A DNA stretch of 13,884 bases from positions 1 to 13,884 of the forward strand of contig NZ_CALHHX010000025.1 of assembly GCF_938030685.1 (NCBI RefSeq), in the 5' to 3' direction. The notes beneath the pieces were generated by a model. That model had not been told where the DNA came from. It ran no database searches and was given only the letters and a program-made list of their open reading frames with translations. Shown in pieces: positions 1 through 7,322 of the stretch. Origin of the DNA: an uncultured Campylobacter sp. (GTDB lineage: Bacteria; Campylobacterota; Campylobacteria; Campylobacterales; Campylobacteraceae). The first letter of the stretch is position 1; every line of letters begins with the position of its first letter. Made by a program: the position numbers and the translations under genes.

Positions 1-626
1 TGCACGAGCACGATCAGGATCACGACGGTGTATGCCATTATATCGGGGCGGAAGCGCTGAAAGCCGTAGCGGATCGCCACGTCGCCGAGCCCACCGCCGC
101 CGACCGTGCCCGCCATCGCCGTAAATCCGATGATGACGATAAGCGTCAGAGTAATCGCGCCGATGATGCTAGGTAGCGCCTCGACGAACATTACTCGAAA
201 GATTATCTGCGTCTTGCTCGCGCCGAAGCTCTTCGCCGCCTCGATCACGCCGCTATCGACCTCCAGCAGCGCACTTTCGATGAGCCGCGCGATAAAGGGC
301 GCCGAGCCGATAGTAAGCGGCACGATCGCCGCAGTGGTGCCGATGCTCGCGCCCACAAGAAGCTTCGTAAGCGGAAAGAGCACGATCAGCAAAATTATAA
401 ACGGAAAGCTTCGCAGCGTGTTTATCGCGACGTCCAGCACGGCGTAGACGATACGGTTTTCACACAGTCCGCCGCGGCGCGTAAGAATAAGCACGATCGC
501 AAGCACGAGCCCTAAAATAAACGCCAAAGCCGTGCTTACGAAGGTCATATACAGCGTCTCCAGCGTCGCGTTTAGTAGCAGCTTCGGAATCACTCCGCTA
601 AAAAAATTTTGTATCCACTCTATCAT
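1..626 (-). CDS. metI: MetI-like methionine ABC transporter permease (3' end cut by window edge)
   Basis: Inner-membrane permease of the D-/L-methionine ABC importer, which works with the ATPase MetN and the binding protein MetQ. The visible 208 codons begin MIEWIQNFFSGV. They contain hydrophobic segments around residues 19-45, 70-95, 98-115 and 155-175, and the cytoplasmic EAA loop that contacts the ATPase (EAAKSFGASKTQ, about residues 138-149). The segment TAMAGTVGGGGLGD followed by AIRYGFQRF is typical of MetI. Family members are about 217 residues, so only around ten are missing beyond position 1. The start is ATG at 624-626, supported by AAAGGA (632-637) with 5-nt spacing. The gene follows a 236-bp gap after the ubiD-like gene, so it probably has its own promoter. 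MetN, often encoded upstream of MetI, is absent here. Family recognition is firm; methionine specificity rests on similarity. Confidence 0.9.
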   Translation of the reverse strand, partial: MIEWIQNFFSGVIPKLLLNATLETLYMTFVSTALAFILGLVLAIVLILTRRGGLCENRIVYAVLDVAINTLRSFPFIILLIVLFPLTKLLVGASIGTTAAIVPLTIGSAPFIARLIESALLEVDSGVIEAAKSFGASKTQIIFRVMFVEALPSIIGAITLTLIVIIGFTAMAGTVGGGGLGDVAIRYGFQRFRPDIMAYTVVILIVLV

Positions 627-862
627 ATTTATCCTTTCAATTTGCGTCTGTTTGCGCTATATCGGACTTTTGCGCCGTTATAAAAATTTTTGAAATTTTA
701 AAATTTTGAAATTTACCGCTCATGCGGCGGCAAAATTTATGAAATTTTATCGCTTAGGGCCCGTAAATTTAGACAAAATTTCATCTAAATTTAACGCACG
801 ACCTAAAACCAAAGCTATAAATTTTAAAATTTCAAATCCGCGCGAAATTTCGCCCCGCGCCC
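627..862. repeat. Intergenic gap with 12 copies of AAATTT; probable metI promoter region
   Basis: A non-coding 236-bp gap between two minus-strand genes. AAATTT starts at 684, 693, 701, 709, 733, 742, 765, 776, 787, 819, 827 and 845, often 8-11 bp apart. A 12-bp perfect palindrome, GCGAAATTTCGC, lies at 842-853 just past the ubiD-like stop. GCGCG (840-844) can also pair with CGCGC (856-860), but no clean T-run follows on the minus strand, so a terminator is doubtful. A weak minus-strand -10 candidate for metI is TATAAC at 677-682, which would give a leader of roughly 45 nt. I see no convincing riboswitch and no ORF. Confidence 0.6.
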
Positions 863-2698
863 TCAAAAAATTTCAAATTTCTTAAATAGCTCGGGCTCAT
901 CCTGCACGATGCCGCGCTCTATGAGGCTTGCCACGACTTCGCGGCTGCAGAGCGTCTCCTGCGGCCACCGGCGCGTATAGCCCTCCCACTCATGCTTGCT
1001 CGTAGCATCGATGCAGATTCGATCGTCCTGCGCCACAAACACGTCGCGCAGCGCATCGATGCTATTTACGATGCGCCAAACGCTCATATAGAGGTTGCTC
1101 GCGTCATTCCCCGCATCGGTAAAAATCAAAATTTTAAAATGCTCGCTAAATTTCAAAATCCGCCGCCAGCTACGCTCTACTAGCTCTTTTTTGTCTATGT
1201 TTATCAGCACGAGCGGGTTTCTCGTATCGCAAAAGTGCTGCTTAAGCGCCAAAATAGCGGGCTCCTCGCTTTGAAATTTCGCTAGCAGCTCCTCATCGCT
1301 TAAAATTTGCGGCGCCTGCGAGCTTAAATCCGCCGTCGCATCGATACCGAGCTTGCCGCCGAAGCAGGAGTTCGGGCTTGCGTGATCGAGCTGATCGCAC
1401 ACACCCTCGCTAAAAACGAGGCTGCACGCGCCTATGCGGTTTAGGACGTACTTCGTAAGCGCTTCGTACTCATCCAAGCTCGGCGCGTCCTGCGGCACGA
1501 AAACGGCGTGTTTTACGAAGCTCATCTGCCCCACGCCCCAAAACACGTGCATGATCTGCTTAGCCGCAGCGGGGTAGCGCACGGCGATCTTAGCCAAAAT
1601 TAGGTTGTGAAATACGCCGTTCTCGGGCATTTTATAATCAATCAGATCGGGCGCGCTCGTACGAAACAGCGGCAAAAAGATCTGCTCGGTCGCATACCCC
1701 ATAAATTTATCCTCAAGCGGCGGCTTACCCACGACGGTGGCGTGAAATACGGGCGCGCGCTTGTGCGTGATCGCACTAACCTCCATCACCGGAAAGGGCT
1801 CTATCGGCGTATAATATCCGGTGTGATCGCCGAAAGGCCCCTCCGACTCGCTTACGGTGGGATCTACAAAGCCCTCGATCACGTAGTCCGCGCCCTCCGG
1901 AACGTAAATTTCATTCGTAAGCGATTTTACGAGGCGAGCGGGGCTGCGGCGGATAAAGCCGTAAAGCAGCAGTTCAAAAATCCCCTTCGGCAGCGGCGCC
2001 TGACCGCACCAGATATAGAGCGGATCGCCGCCGATCGCCACGGATACGGGCATCTTGCGCCCAGCTTTGCGGTATTCGTCGAAAAAGCCCGCGCCGTCTT
2101 TGTGTATCTGCCAGTGCATCCCCAGGCGGTCGCGCCCGTAAATTTGCAGGCGGTACATGCCCAGATTTTGCGTTTGAGAGTTCAGATCCTTCGTATAGAC
2201 CTGCCCCATCGTGATAAAGGCACCGCCGTCACCCTCCCAGGTCTTAAGAACGGGAAGCTCGCCCAAATCGACATCAGCGCCTAGATGCGCGACCTGTTGG
2301 CACTCTCCGCGACCGCTAAGACGCTTTACAAAAATTTTACGCAGCGAGATTAAGTGCGACAAAAAATCAAGCTTTTCGCTAAAGCTTTGCGGGCGCTTCG
2401 GCTTTAGCAGGCTCTCAATCTCGGCGGCGATCTCGTCAGGTTCGCGGCCGAGGATTAAATTTAGAGCGGGGGAGGAGCCGAAAATATTGCTTAGCACCGG
2501 CGGCATCTGTTTGCCCTGCGCATTTCGCACGTTCGTAAAAAGCAGCGCCTGCGAGCACTCTTTTTTGACCTCGATGTAGCTTGCGTGCGCTATCTCAAGC
2601 TCTGTGCCTATCTGCTCCTTTACCTCGCGCAATAGCCCGTTTTCATAAAGTCTCTTTATCCAAAAATTTCCGTTTAAAATTTCATCAAAGCTCTGCAT
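863..2698 (-). CDS. ubiD: UbiD-family menaquinone biosynthesis decarboxylase
   Basis: A 611-residue UbiD-family decarboxylase, expected to use prenylated FMN. In organisms with the futalosine pathway the long UbiD homologue is assigned to late decarboxylation of the naphthoate intermediate on the way to menaquinone; some schemes call it MqnL. Visible signatures are the Arg-containing strand MYRLQIYGRDRLGMHWQ (about 178-195), the acidic catalytic segment SESEGPFGDHTGYYTP (about 282-297), and LDHASP followed by GGKLGIDAT (about 435-455). The length is well above E. coli UbiD (about 500), as expected for the menaquinone subgroup. The start is ATG at 2696-2698, preceded by AAAGG, which overlaps the stop of the upstream gene. 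It is the last gene of a tight run metG - basic protein - MurF-N-like - ubiD, and pairs functionally with mqnE about 8 kb away. A ubiquinone role is unlikely if the host makes only menaquinone; that is inference. Confidence 0.88.
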   Translation of the reverse strand: MQSFDEILNGNFWIKRLYENGLLREVKEQIGTELEIAHASYIEVKKECSQALLFTNVRNAQGKQMPPVLSNIFGSSPALNLILGREPDEIAAEIESLLKPKRPQSFSEKLDFLSHLISLRKIFVKRLSGRGECQQVAHLGADVDLGELPVLKTWEGDGGAFITMGQVYTKDLNSQTQNLGMYRLQIYGRDRLGMHWQIHKDGAGFFDEYRKAGRKMPVSVAIGGDPLYIWCGQAPLPKGIFELLLYGFIRRSPARLVKSLTNEIYVPEGADYVIEGFVDPTVSESEGPFGDHTGYYTPIEPFPVMEVSAITHKRAPVFHATVVGKPPLEDKFMGYATEQIFLPLFRTSAPDLIDYKMPENGVFHNLILAKIAVRYPAAAKQIMHVFWGVGQMSFVKHAVFVPQDAPSLDEYEALTKYVLNRIGACSLVFSEGVCDQLDHASPNSCFGGKLGIDATADLSSQAPQILSDEELLAKFQSEEPAILALKQHFCDTRNPLVLINIDKKELVERSWRRILKFSEHFKILIFTDAGNDASNLYMSVWRIVNSIDALRDVFVAQDDRICIDATSKHEWEGYTRRWPQETLCSREVVASLIERGIVQDEPELFKKFEIF

Positions 2699-2707
2699 AT
2701 TGCGCCT

Positions 2708-3697
2708 TTAAAAAAATAGATTTTTTTCTTGCGGTTTTTGATTTAGAAGCTGCAAGATCGCGCTCTTTTCCGCAAAAACCAGCGCGTAGTGAAACTCGGG
2801 CAGGCTCTTTAGCGCGCTTAGTTTATTGAAGCGAAAGTCTATCTTAACGCCGTCCAAGCGGTCCTCCCAGCTAGCGCAGACGATAATCTTTTCGCGGAAT
2901 TTTGCCCGCAAAAACTCCGCCTCGCGCGCAAAAAGCTCAGGATCGCTCTCGGCGATAAAGGCGCGGTAGCTGCCGCCGAGCGAGCTTACGTTAAAAAATC
3001 TATCCACAAAAATCGGCTCGAAATGGCCGAATGCGCTTAAGCTTTGAAATTTAAAGGGTATGTTTTTGCGCGAGAGATACTCGATCACGCCGCATAGCTC
3101 GGGCAAAAACAGCTGCGGAAAGATTAAGTTTGAATAATAAATCCCGCCAAAAACGAAGCTGCTGTAAAATATCGAGCCGCCGTAAAGCAGCCTAAAATCG
3201 TCGCTCGCGGGGATCCGGACGGGCGAGATGCCGAGGCTTTGCAAAAGCTCGGCGTCGGCGGTGAAATAGGTATTTTTCTCTTTGGCGTTCAGCAAGCTAA
3301 TGAAAAGCTCGCCCTTGCTGCGCGGCGCAAACATCAAATTTTTCGGCACGCTCGTGTAGCGCAGGATCTCGCTTTGCACCTCGTTTATCAGCACGAAGCC
3401 GTGCCGCCACGTCTCGCCCAAAAATTTTATCAACCGCACGAGCGCCGAGCATAAATTTTCTACTTTGATAAAGGCGATCTCGTCGTTGAGAGGCTTGAAA
3501 TTGTTATCGAAAATGATCGCATACGCGCCGTTATCGATCGCGGTGCGCACGTCGCGCTCGTTTGCGCCGAGTGCGATGAAAGCGCCTTTTTTCGCGACTT
3601 TTGCGGGCTCGATCGCAAAGCTCTCGACCGCGGAGATCGCGGGATTATTCAGCATCGTTCCGTTTACGATGCGGGTTAAATTTAATAAATTTATCAT
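2708..3697 (-). CDS. MurF N-terminal-domain-like protein, no ATP-binding domain
   Basis: A 329-residue protein of unproven function. Residues of about 20-75 (VESFAIEPAKVAKKGAFIAL, then a DVRTAIDNGAYAIIFD stretch) look like the small N-terminal UDP-substrate domain of Mur ligases, especially MurF, where a 'functions as displayed only on maturation' Ser/Thr-phase is followed by a KxGxxFxAL and GAxAxxxD pattern. The central Mur ATPase domain should carry a GxxGKT/S loop; I find none, and the protein is much shorter than MurF (about 450-480). The rest is mixed alpha/beta with several aromatic-rich stretches (for example FYSSFVFGGIYYSNLIF) and no clear signal peptide. The ATG overlaps the stop of the preceding gene by one base (TAATG), which suggests translational coupling. 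The stop TAA forms part of the ubiD-like gene's Shine-Dalgarno. It may bind a peptidoglycan precursor or have a regulatory role; this is only a suggestion. The gene itself is well supported, the domain call less so. Confidence 0.72.
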   Translation of the reverse strand: MINLLNLTRIVNGTMLNNPAISAVESFAIEPAKVAKKGAFIALGANERDVRTAIDNGAYAIIFDNNFKPLNDEIAFIKVENLCSALVRLIKFLGETWRHGFVLINEVQSEILRYTSVPKNLMFAPRSKGELFISLLNAKEKNTYFTADAELLQSLGISPVRIPASDDFRLLYGGSIFYSSFVFGGIYYSNLIFPQLFLPELCGVIEYLSRKNIPFKFQSLSAFGHFEPIFVDRFFNVSSLGGSYRAFIAESDPELFAREAEFLRAKFREKIIVCASWEDRLDGVKIDFRFNKLSALKSLPEFHYALVFAEKSAILQLLNQKPQEKNLFF

Positions 3698-4545
3698 TAC
3701 GAATTTCCTGCGGCGGAGCTTTTGGCAGGCGCGCTCTTTGCGGCGCGGCGCGGCTGCTTTGCGGTAGATGCGGAACTTACGCCGGACGCGGCGGCGTCTT
3801 TTGCGGCGATCACAGCAAGCATAATAGTATCTTTTGCGATGCGGCGAGATTTCGCGTTCTGAGAGGTGCTTTTGCTTGGCATTACTTTTGCGCTAGCTGC
3901 GGAAATTTTATTTTGCGCGGCGCTTTTTACGGACGCCGATTTTGCGACAGATGGCGATTTTGCCGTGGATGTAGAGACTACACTTGCTGCGATACTTTTG
4001 GCGGTCGATGTGGTTTTTGCGATAGGTGCAGGTTTTTTAGTAAGCGGAGATTTTTTTACGGGCGCGCTTTTTGTCGCTGTGTTTTTTTTAGCAAAGGCAC
4101 TTTTGGAAAGTGAGGCGTCTTTTTTAACATTCGCGCTAGAAACATCTGCCGTGCGTTTTCTGCGCGACGCGGCGCTTGCTTTAGAGCTCTCACCATCCGC
4201 GCTCGCATATTTTTTCGTGCGCTCGTCCGTAAATTTATCGGTGCGTGAAAATGAGCGCGCGACCGCGCGCGCGCCGAACTTTGCACATTTTAAAGCGGCA
4301 GACTTCGACAGCTCGCAAATGCCTAGCGTTAAAATTTTACGCGCCGCAAATTTTAAAGCAACCCCTGCGCCGAGCTTCAGTGCTAAGGATGCCGCGCATA
4401 CAAGCCCGCCCGCGCCGATCTTTGCGGCAAGGGAGGAGTTGCAGCAAAGCTTTAAAATTTTATCCGAAGCGCCGCTTTTTTGCGCGCAGAGCCCAGCCGC
4501 ACCGCAGATAGCGAGCTTCGAAGCCTTGCGCGCTAAAGCCTTCAT
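3697..4545 (-). CDS. Ala/Ser/Lys-rich basic protein with Cys-rich hydrophobic N-terminus, unknown function
   Basis: A 282-residue protein I cannot assign. Residues 1-100 are Ala/Gly/Leu-rich with interspersed Lys, have weakly hydrophobic stretches (about 39-64), and hold all seven cysteines (14, 20, 34, 35, 50, 77, 87). Residues from about 101 to the end are low-complexity Lys/Ala/Ser/Thr/Pro with repeated AKS/AKT units (TAKSIAA, TAKSPS, VAKSAS, NAKSRR, AAKSAP) and very few acidic residues. That resembles histone H1-like or Lys-Ala-Pro tails in bacteria. No standard lipobox is present. The start is ATG at 4543-4545, only 2 bp after the metG stop; the ribosome binding site is poor (GTAGG), consistent with reinitiation. 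Its stop overlaps the next gene's ATG. Possible roles are a nucleoid- or RNA-binding protein or a membrane-linked basic spacer. The opposite strand also has a long open frame here, but the tight operon spacing favours this strand. Confidence 0.65.
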   Translation of the reverse strand: MKALARKASKLAICGAAGLCAQKSGASDKILKLCCNSSLAAKIGAGGLVCAASLALKLGAGVALKFAARKILTLGICELSKSAALKCAKFGARAVARSFSRTDKFTDERTKKYASADGESSKASAASRRKRTADVSSANVKKDASLSKSAFAKKNTATKSAPVKKSPLTKKPAPIAKTTSTAKSIAASVVSTSTAKSPSVAKSASVKSAAQNKISAASAKVMPSKSTSQNAKSRRIAKDTIMLAVIAAKDAAASGVSSASTAKQPRRAAKSAPAKSSAAGNS

Positions 4546-4547
4546 CG

Positions 4548-6545
4548 CTAACCTACGATCGCGCCGTTTTTTACGGGCGCGAGTGTGCTAAGCAGCGTAA
4601 GGCTGCCGTCCTCGGCGCTTAAAATCATACCCTCGCTGCTATGTTTAAAAATTTTAGCGGGTTTTAAATTTGCCAGCACGCAGATCTGCTTGCCGACAAG
4701 CGCGGCGGGATTGTAAAATTTCGCGATACCACTTATGATTTGGCGCGGCCTCTCCTCGCCCAAATCGATCATAAATCGCAACAGCTTCTCGCTGCCCTCA
4801 ATGTTTTCGCACTCCAAAATCGTGCCGACTTTGATAACGCATTTTTTAAAATCGTCGATTTTGATTTGAGCTTCAGATGCCGCGCCTTGGGCTTCTTGCG
4901 CCGTAGCGCCCGAACCGGAAGCGTTTGCGTTTAAATTTAATGCACCTTTTGCCGCAGCGTCTGTGCCCGAACCGCTTGCAGAATTTGCAGCGCCATCCAG
5001 CTTGTCATAGTCTGCTTTAGGCATTAGCTCGTGATCGATCTTGGTAAAAAGCGGCTCGCACGGCTTGGCCTTAAAATCTAAAATTTCGCCACGAAGTACT
5101 AGCTTTTCATAAAGCGGAGTGGATATTTCAAAGCCGAGCGTGTCTGCGATACGTGCCGCCGTCTTCGGCATCGCGGGACTTAGCAGTACGGCGATTTTAG
5201 CCAAAATATTTGCAACCAATGCGACGAGAGCCAGCGCCTTAGCCTGCTCGCCGTTTTTCATCAAATTCCACGGCTCGTATTTCGCGATCGAAGCGTTCGC
5301 AAGAGCAAGAGCCCTCCAAAGCTCCTCCAAGTATCTATTGGTAGCAACCTCTTCAAGCGCGCTAAGCGCGGCGCTCAGATAGGAGTTCGCTTCCTCGATC
5401 TCGGCGGTGAAAAATTTCATCACGTCTTTGGAATTTATGGCGTAATCCGAGTATTTTGCGCTCATACCGACGATGCGGCTAAGCAAATTTCCAAGCTCGT
5501 TGGCAAGCTCGGAATTTACGCGGTTTATAATCGCTTTTTGCGAAAAATCGCCGTCTTGACCGAACGGTACTTCGCGCAGCAAGAAATACCTAAACTGCTC
5601 CAGCCCGTAGGCGTTTGCGACCTCGCGCGGATCCACGACGTTGCCAAGGCTCTTGCTCATCTTTTTGCCGTCTCGCGTCCACCAGCCGTGAGCTGCGACG
5701 CTGCGCGGCATATTTAGTCCCAGGCTCATCAAAAACGCAGGCCAATAAACGGCGTGAAAGCGTAAAATATCCTTGCCTACGATGTGCAGCGCGTCGCTCC
5801 AATACTCCATCCGCTCACCGCCCGCGCAAAACCCAAGCGAGCTAAGATAATCCATCAGCGCGTCCAGCCATACGTAAATCACATGCTTCGGATCGTTTAG
5901 CTCGGGCGGAATTTTAACGCCCCAATCAAAGCCCGTTCGCGTGATCGAAAGATCCTTCAGACCGCCTTTTACGAAGCTTACTACCTCGTTTTTTTTGCCT
6001 AGGGGCAGGATGCACTTTTCGTCCTCATACCATTTTAAAAGTCTGTCTGCATAGGCGCTAAGTCTGAAAAAATAACTCTCCTCTTTTAAAATTTTAGTCT
6101 TTTTGCCGCAGTCCGGGCAATATTCGCCGTCAATTAGCTGATTGGAAGGGAAAAAACTCTCGCAACTTACGCAGTAGTTACCCTCGTATTCGCCCTTATA
6201 AATGTCGCCCTTTTCATACATCTTGCGAAATACGTTTTGCACCGCTACCTCGTGCGCGGCATCGGTAGTGCGCGAAAACATATCGTAGCTGATGCCAAAC
6301 TCGTCCCACAGGTCTTTAAATTTAGCGCTCACGCCGTCTGCGTACTGCTTCGGGCTTTTGCCGTGCTTGGCTGCGGCTTCTTCGATCTTTTGGCCGTGCT
6401 CGTCGGTGCCCGTTTTAAAAAACACCTCGTGTCCTTGCAGGCGGTAAAATCTAGCCATCGTATCGGCGATGATCGTCGTGTATGCGTGACCGATATGCGG
6501 GACGTCGTTTACGTAATAAATCGGCGTCATTATATATTTTTTCAT
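4548..6545 (-). CDS. metG: Methionyl-tRNA synthetase with C-terminal tRNA-binding domain
   Basis: Class I aminoacyl-tRNA synthetase that charges tRNA-Met, including the initiator. Over 665 residues the order is: HIGH at 17-20, zinc-knuckle cysteines CVSC (125, 128) and CPDC (143, 146), the WLDALMDYLS region (226-235), KMSKS at 295-299, an anticodon-binding helical domain (about 350-500), an Ala/Gly/Ser-rich linker (about 517-560), and a Trbp111-like OB-fold tRNA-binding domain (about 563-665, with KVGTILECENIEGSEKLL and IVG at the C-terminus). Having four zinc cysteines and a dimerising C-terminal domain is normal for this family. The start is ATG at 6543-6545 with AAGGAGA a few bases upstream. 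It follows the pseudopilin gene by 45 bp and is followed after 2 bp by the basic protein gene. No key residue is missing; the only oddity is the length and composition of the linker. Confidence 0.98.
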   Translation of the reverse strand: MKKYIMTPIYYVNDVPHIGHAYTTIIADTMARFYRLQGHEVFFKTGTDEHGQKIEEAAAKHGKSPKQYADGVSAKFKDLWDEFGISYDMFSRTTDAAHEVAVQNVFRKMYEKGDIYKGEYEGNYCVSCESFFPSNQLIDGEYCPDCGKKTKILKEESYFFRLSAYADRLLKWYEDEKCILPLGKKNEVVSFVKGGLKDLSITRTGFDWGVKIPPELNDPKHVIYVWLDALMDYLSSLGFCAGGERMEYWSDALHIVGKDILRFHAVYWPAFLMSLGLNMPRSVAAHGWWTRDGKKMSKSLGNVVDPREVANAYGLEQFRYFLLREVPFGQDGDFSQKAIINRVNSELANELGNLLSRIVGMSAKYSDYAINSKDVMKFFTAEIEEANSYLSAALSALEEVATNRYLEELWRALALANASIAKYEPWNLMKNGEQAKALALVALVANILAKIAVLLSPAMPKTAARIADTLGFEISTPLYEKLVLRGEILDFKAKPCEPLFTKIDHELMPKADYDKLDGAANSASGSGTDAAAKGALNLNANASGSGATAQEAQGAASEAQIKIDDFKKCVIKVGTILECENIEGSEKLLRFMIDLGEERPRQIISGIAKFYNPAALVGKQICVLANLKPAKIFKHSSEGMILSAEDGSLTLLSTLAPVKNGAIVG

Positions 6546-6590
6546 TATTCTCCTTGCGCTTGCTTAGATTTGACTAAAATTCCACTAGTC

Positions 6591-7295
6591 CTATTGCGCG
6601 GCTGTACCGGTATTAGAATTTAACGTGTATCTTACGTATCCAGTCTCCGGTTGAACGGTTATATCGGCAGTTTCGCCCGCGTTATTTGTAAGCCTGATCG
6701 TACAAACACCTACAAACATTTTATCGTATGGCGTTTTAGAACCACTACCTTCGGTAGTACCCGACACCTGCCCCATAGGGCGCCCATAGGAATCAAAGAC
6801 AATGGTTCTATTTTTACCGTCTCCGCAATTCAAAAATTGTACATTTCTTATATCATAGGTTTTAGTAAGATTTAGCTTTGGATTTAGCTTTTCTTTTACT
6901 TTGTTGATAGATTGGTCTTGAAAACCTGCAGTAAGAAATTTATTCGGATTTTGCGGATCTGCAGCGAAATCGTTATTAGTAAAATTTCCGGTACCGTTCG
7001 GGGATCCATCTGCATTACTATCAAAATATACCGTATAAGTCCAACCCTCGGCACTTCCTTTGGCGGTAGTTTGACTGAATTGAATTCTCCAAAGTTTTTT
7101 AAACCAATCCGGATCGTCTGGATCGAATTTATTATCGTTCATCGCAAGCTGCTGCGTGTAACGAATATGAGCAGCGACTTGATCCGCCGCCTCCACTAAA
7201 CTGTTTCGATTGATTTGAGGCACTGCCACCGCCGCTAAAATTCCAACTACCACGATGATGAAAATCAGCTCTATCATAGTAAATGCTTTTTTCAT
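6591..7295 (-). CDS. Type IV pilin-like / FimT-GspH-type pseudopilin
   Basis: A 234-residue prepilin-like protein. The N-terminus MKKAFTMIELIFIIVVVGIL is a class III signal: cleavage is expected after Ala4 (Ala instead of the more usual Gly), mature Phe at +1 and Glu at +5, followed by one hydrophobic helix (about 8-27). A prepilin peptidase must process it. The C-terminal half has the FimT/GspH-like pattern IVFDSYGRP (165-173) and ADITVQPETGYVRY (210-223). Cys157 and Cys198 are the only cysteines and may form a disulfide in the exported domain. It may be a minor pseudopilin of a DNA-uptake or secretion machine. No other pilus gene is adjacent. The gene is locally AT-rich: 6841-6900 is 25% GC and 6901-6960 is 35%, against 58% at 5581-5640 in metG. 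The start is ATG with GAAAGG about 8 nt upstream. Confidence 0.85.
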   Translation of the reverse strand: MKKAFTMIELIFIIVVVGILAAVAVPQINRNSLVEAADQVAAHIRYTQQLAMNDNKFDPDDPDWFKKLWRIQFSQTTAKGSAEGWTYTVYFDSNADGSPNGTGNFTNNDFAADPQNPNKFLTAGFQDQSINKVKEKLNPKLNLTKTYDIRNVQFLNCGDGKNRTIVFDSYGRPMGQVSGTTEGSGSKTPYDKMFVGVCTIRLTNNAGETADITVQPETGYVRYTLNSNTGTAAQ

Positions 7296-7322
7296 AATTT
7301 TTACCTTTCATAAAAATTTTGT

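Noticed and set aside
106..447. Plus-strand open frame of 113 codons
   Set aside because: Antisense to metI, whose minus-strand translation shows the EAA loop and a Shine-Dalgarno-backed start.
840..860. Hairpin after the ubiD-like stop as an intrinsic terminator
   Set aside because: GCGCG/CGCGC can pair, but the minus-strand sequence after it is mixed A/T with no T-run.
1607..2284. Plus-strand open frame of 225 codons opposite the ubiD-like gene
   Set aside because: Antisense to clear UbiD motifs; its Arg/His-rich composition is typical of a shadow frame.
4486..4512. Lipobox at the N-terminus of the basic protein
   Set aside because: LAIC and AGLC lack the small residue at -1 and the expected hydrophobic signal before the Cys.
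3866..4591. Long plus-strand open frame (241 codons) opposite the basic protein
   Set aside because: It mirrors a low-complexity GC-rich gene, overlaps the end of metG, and has no evident family. The minus-strand gene has operon spacing on both sides.
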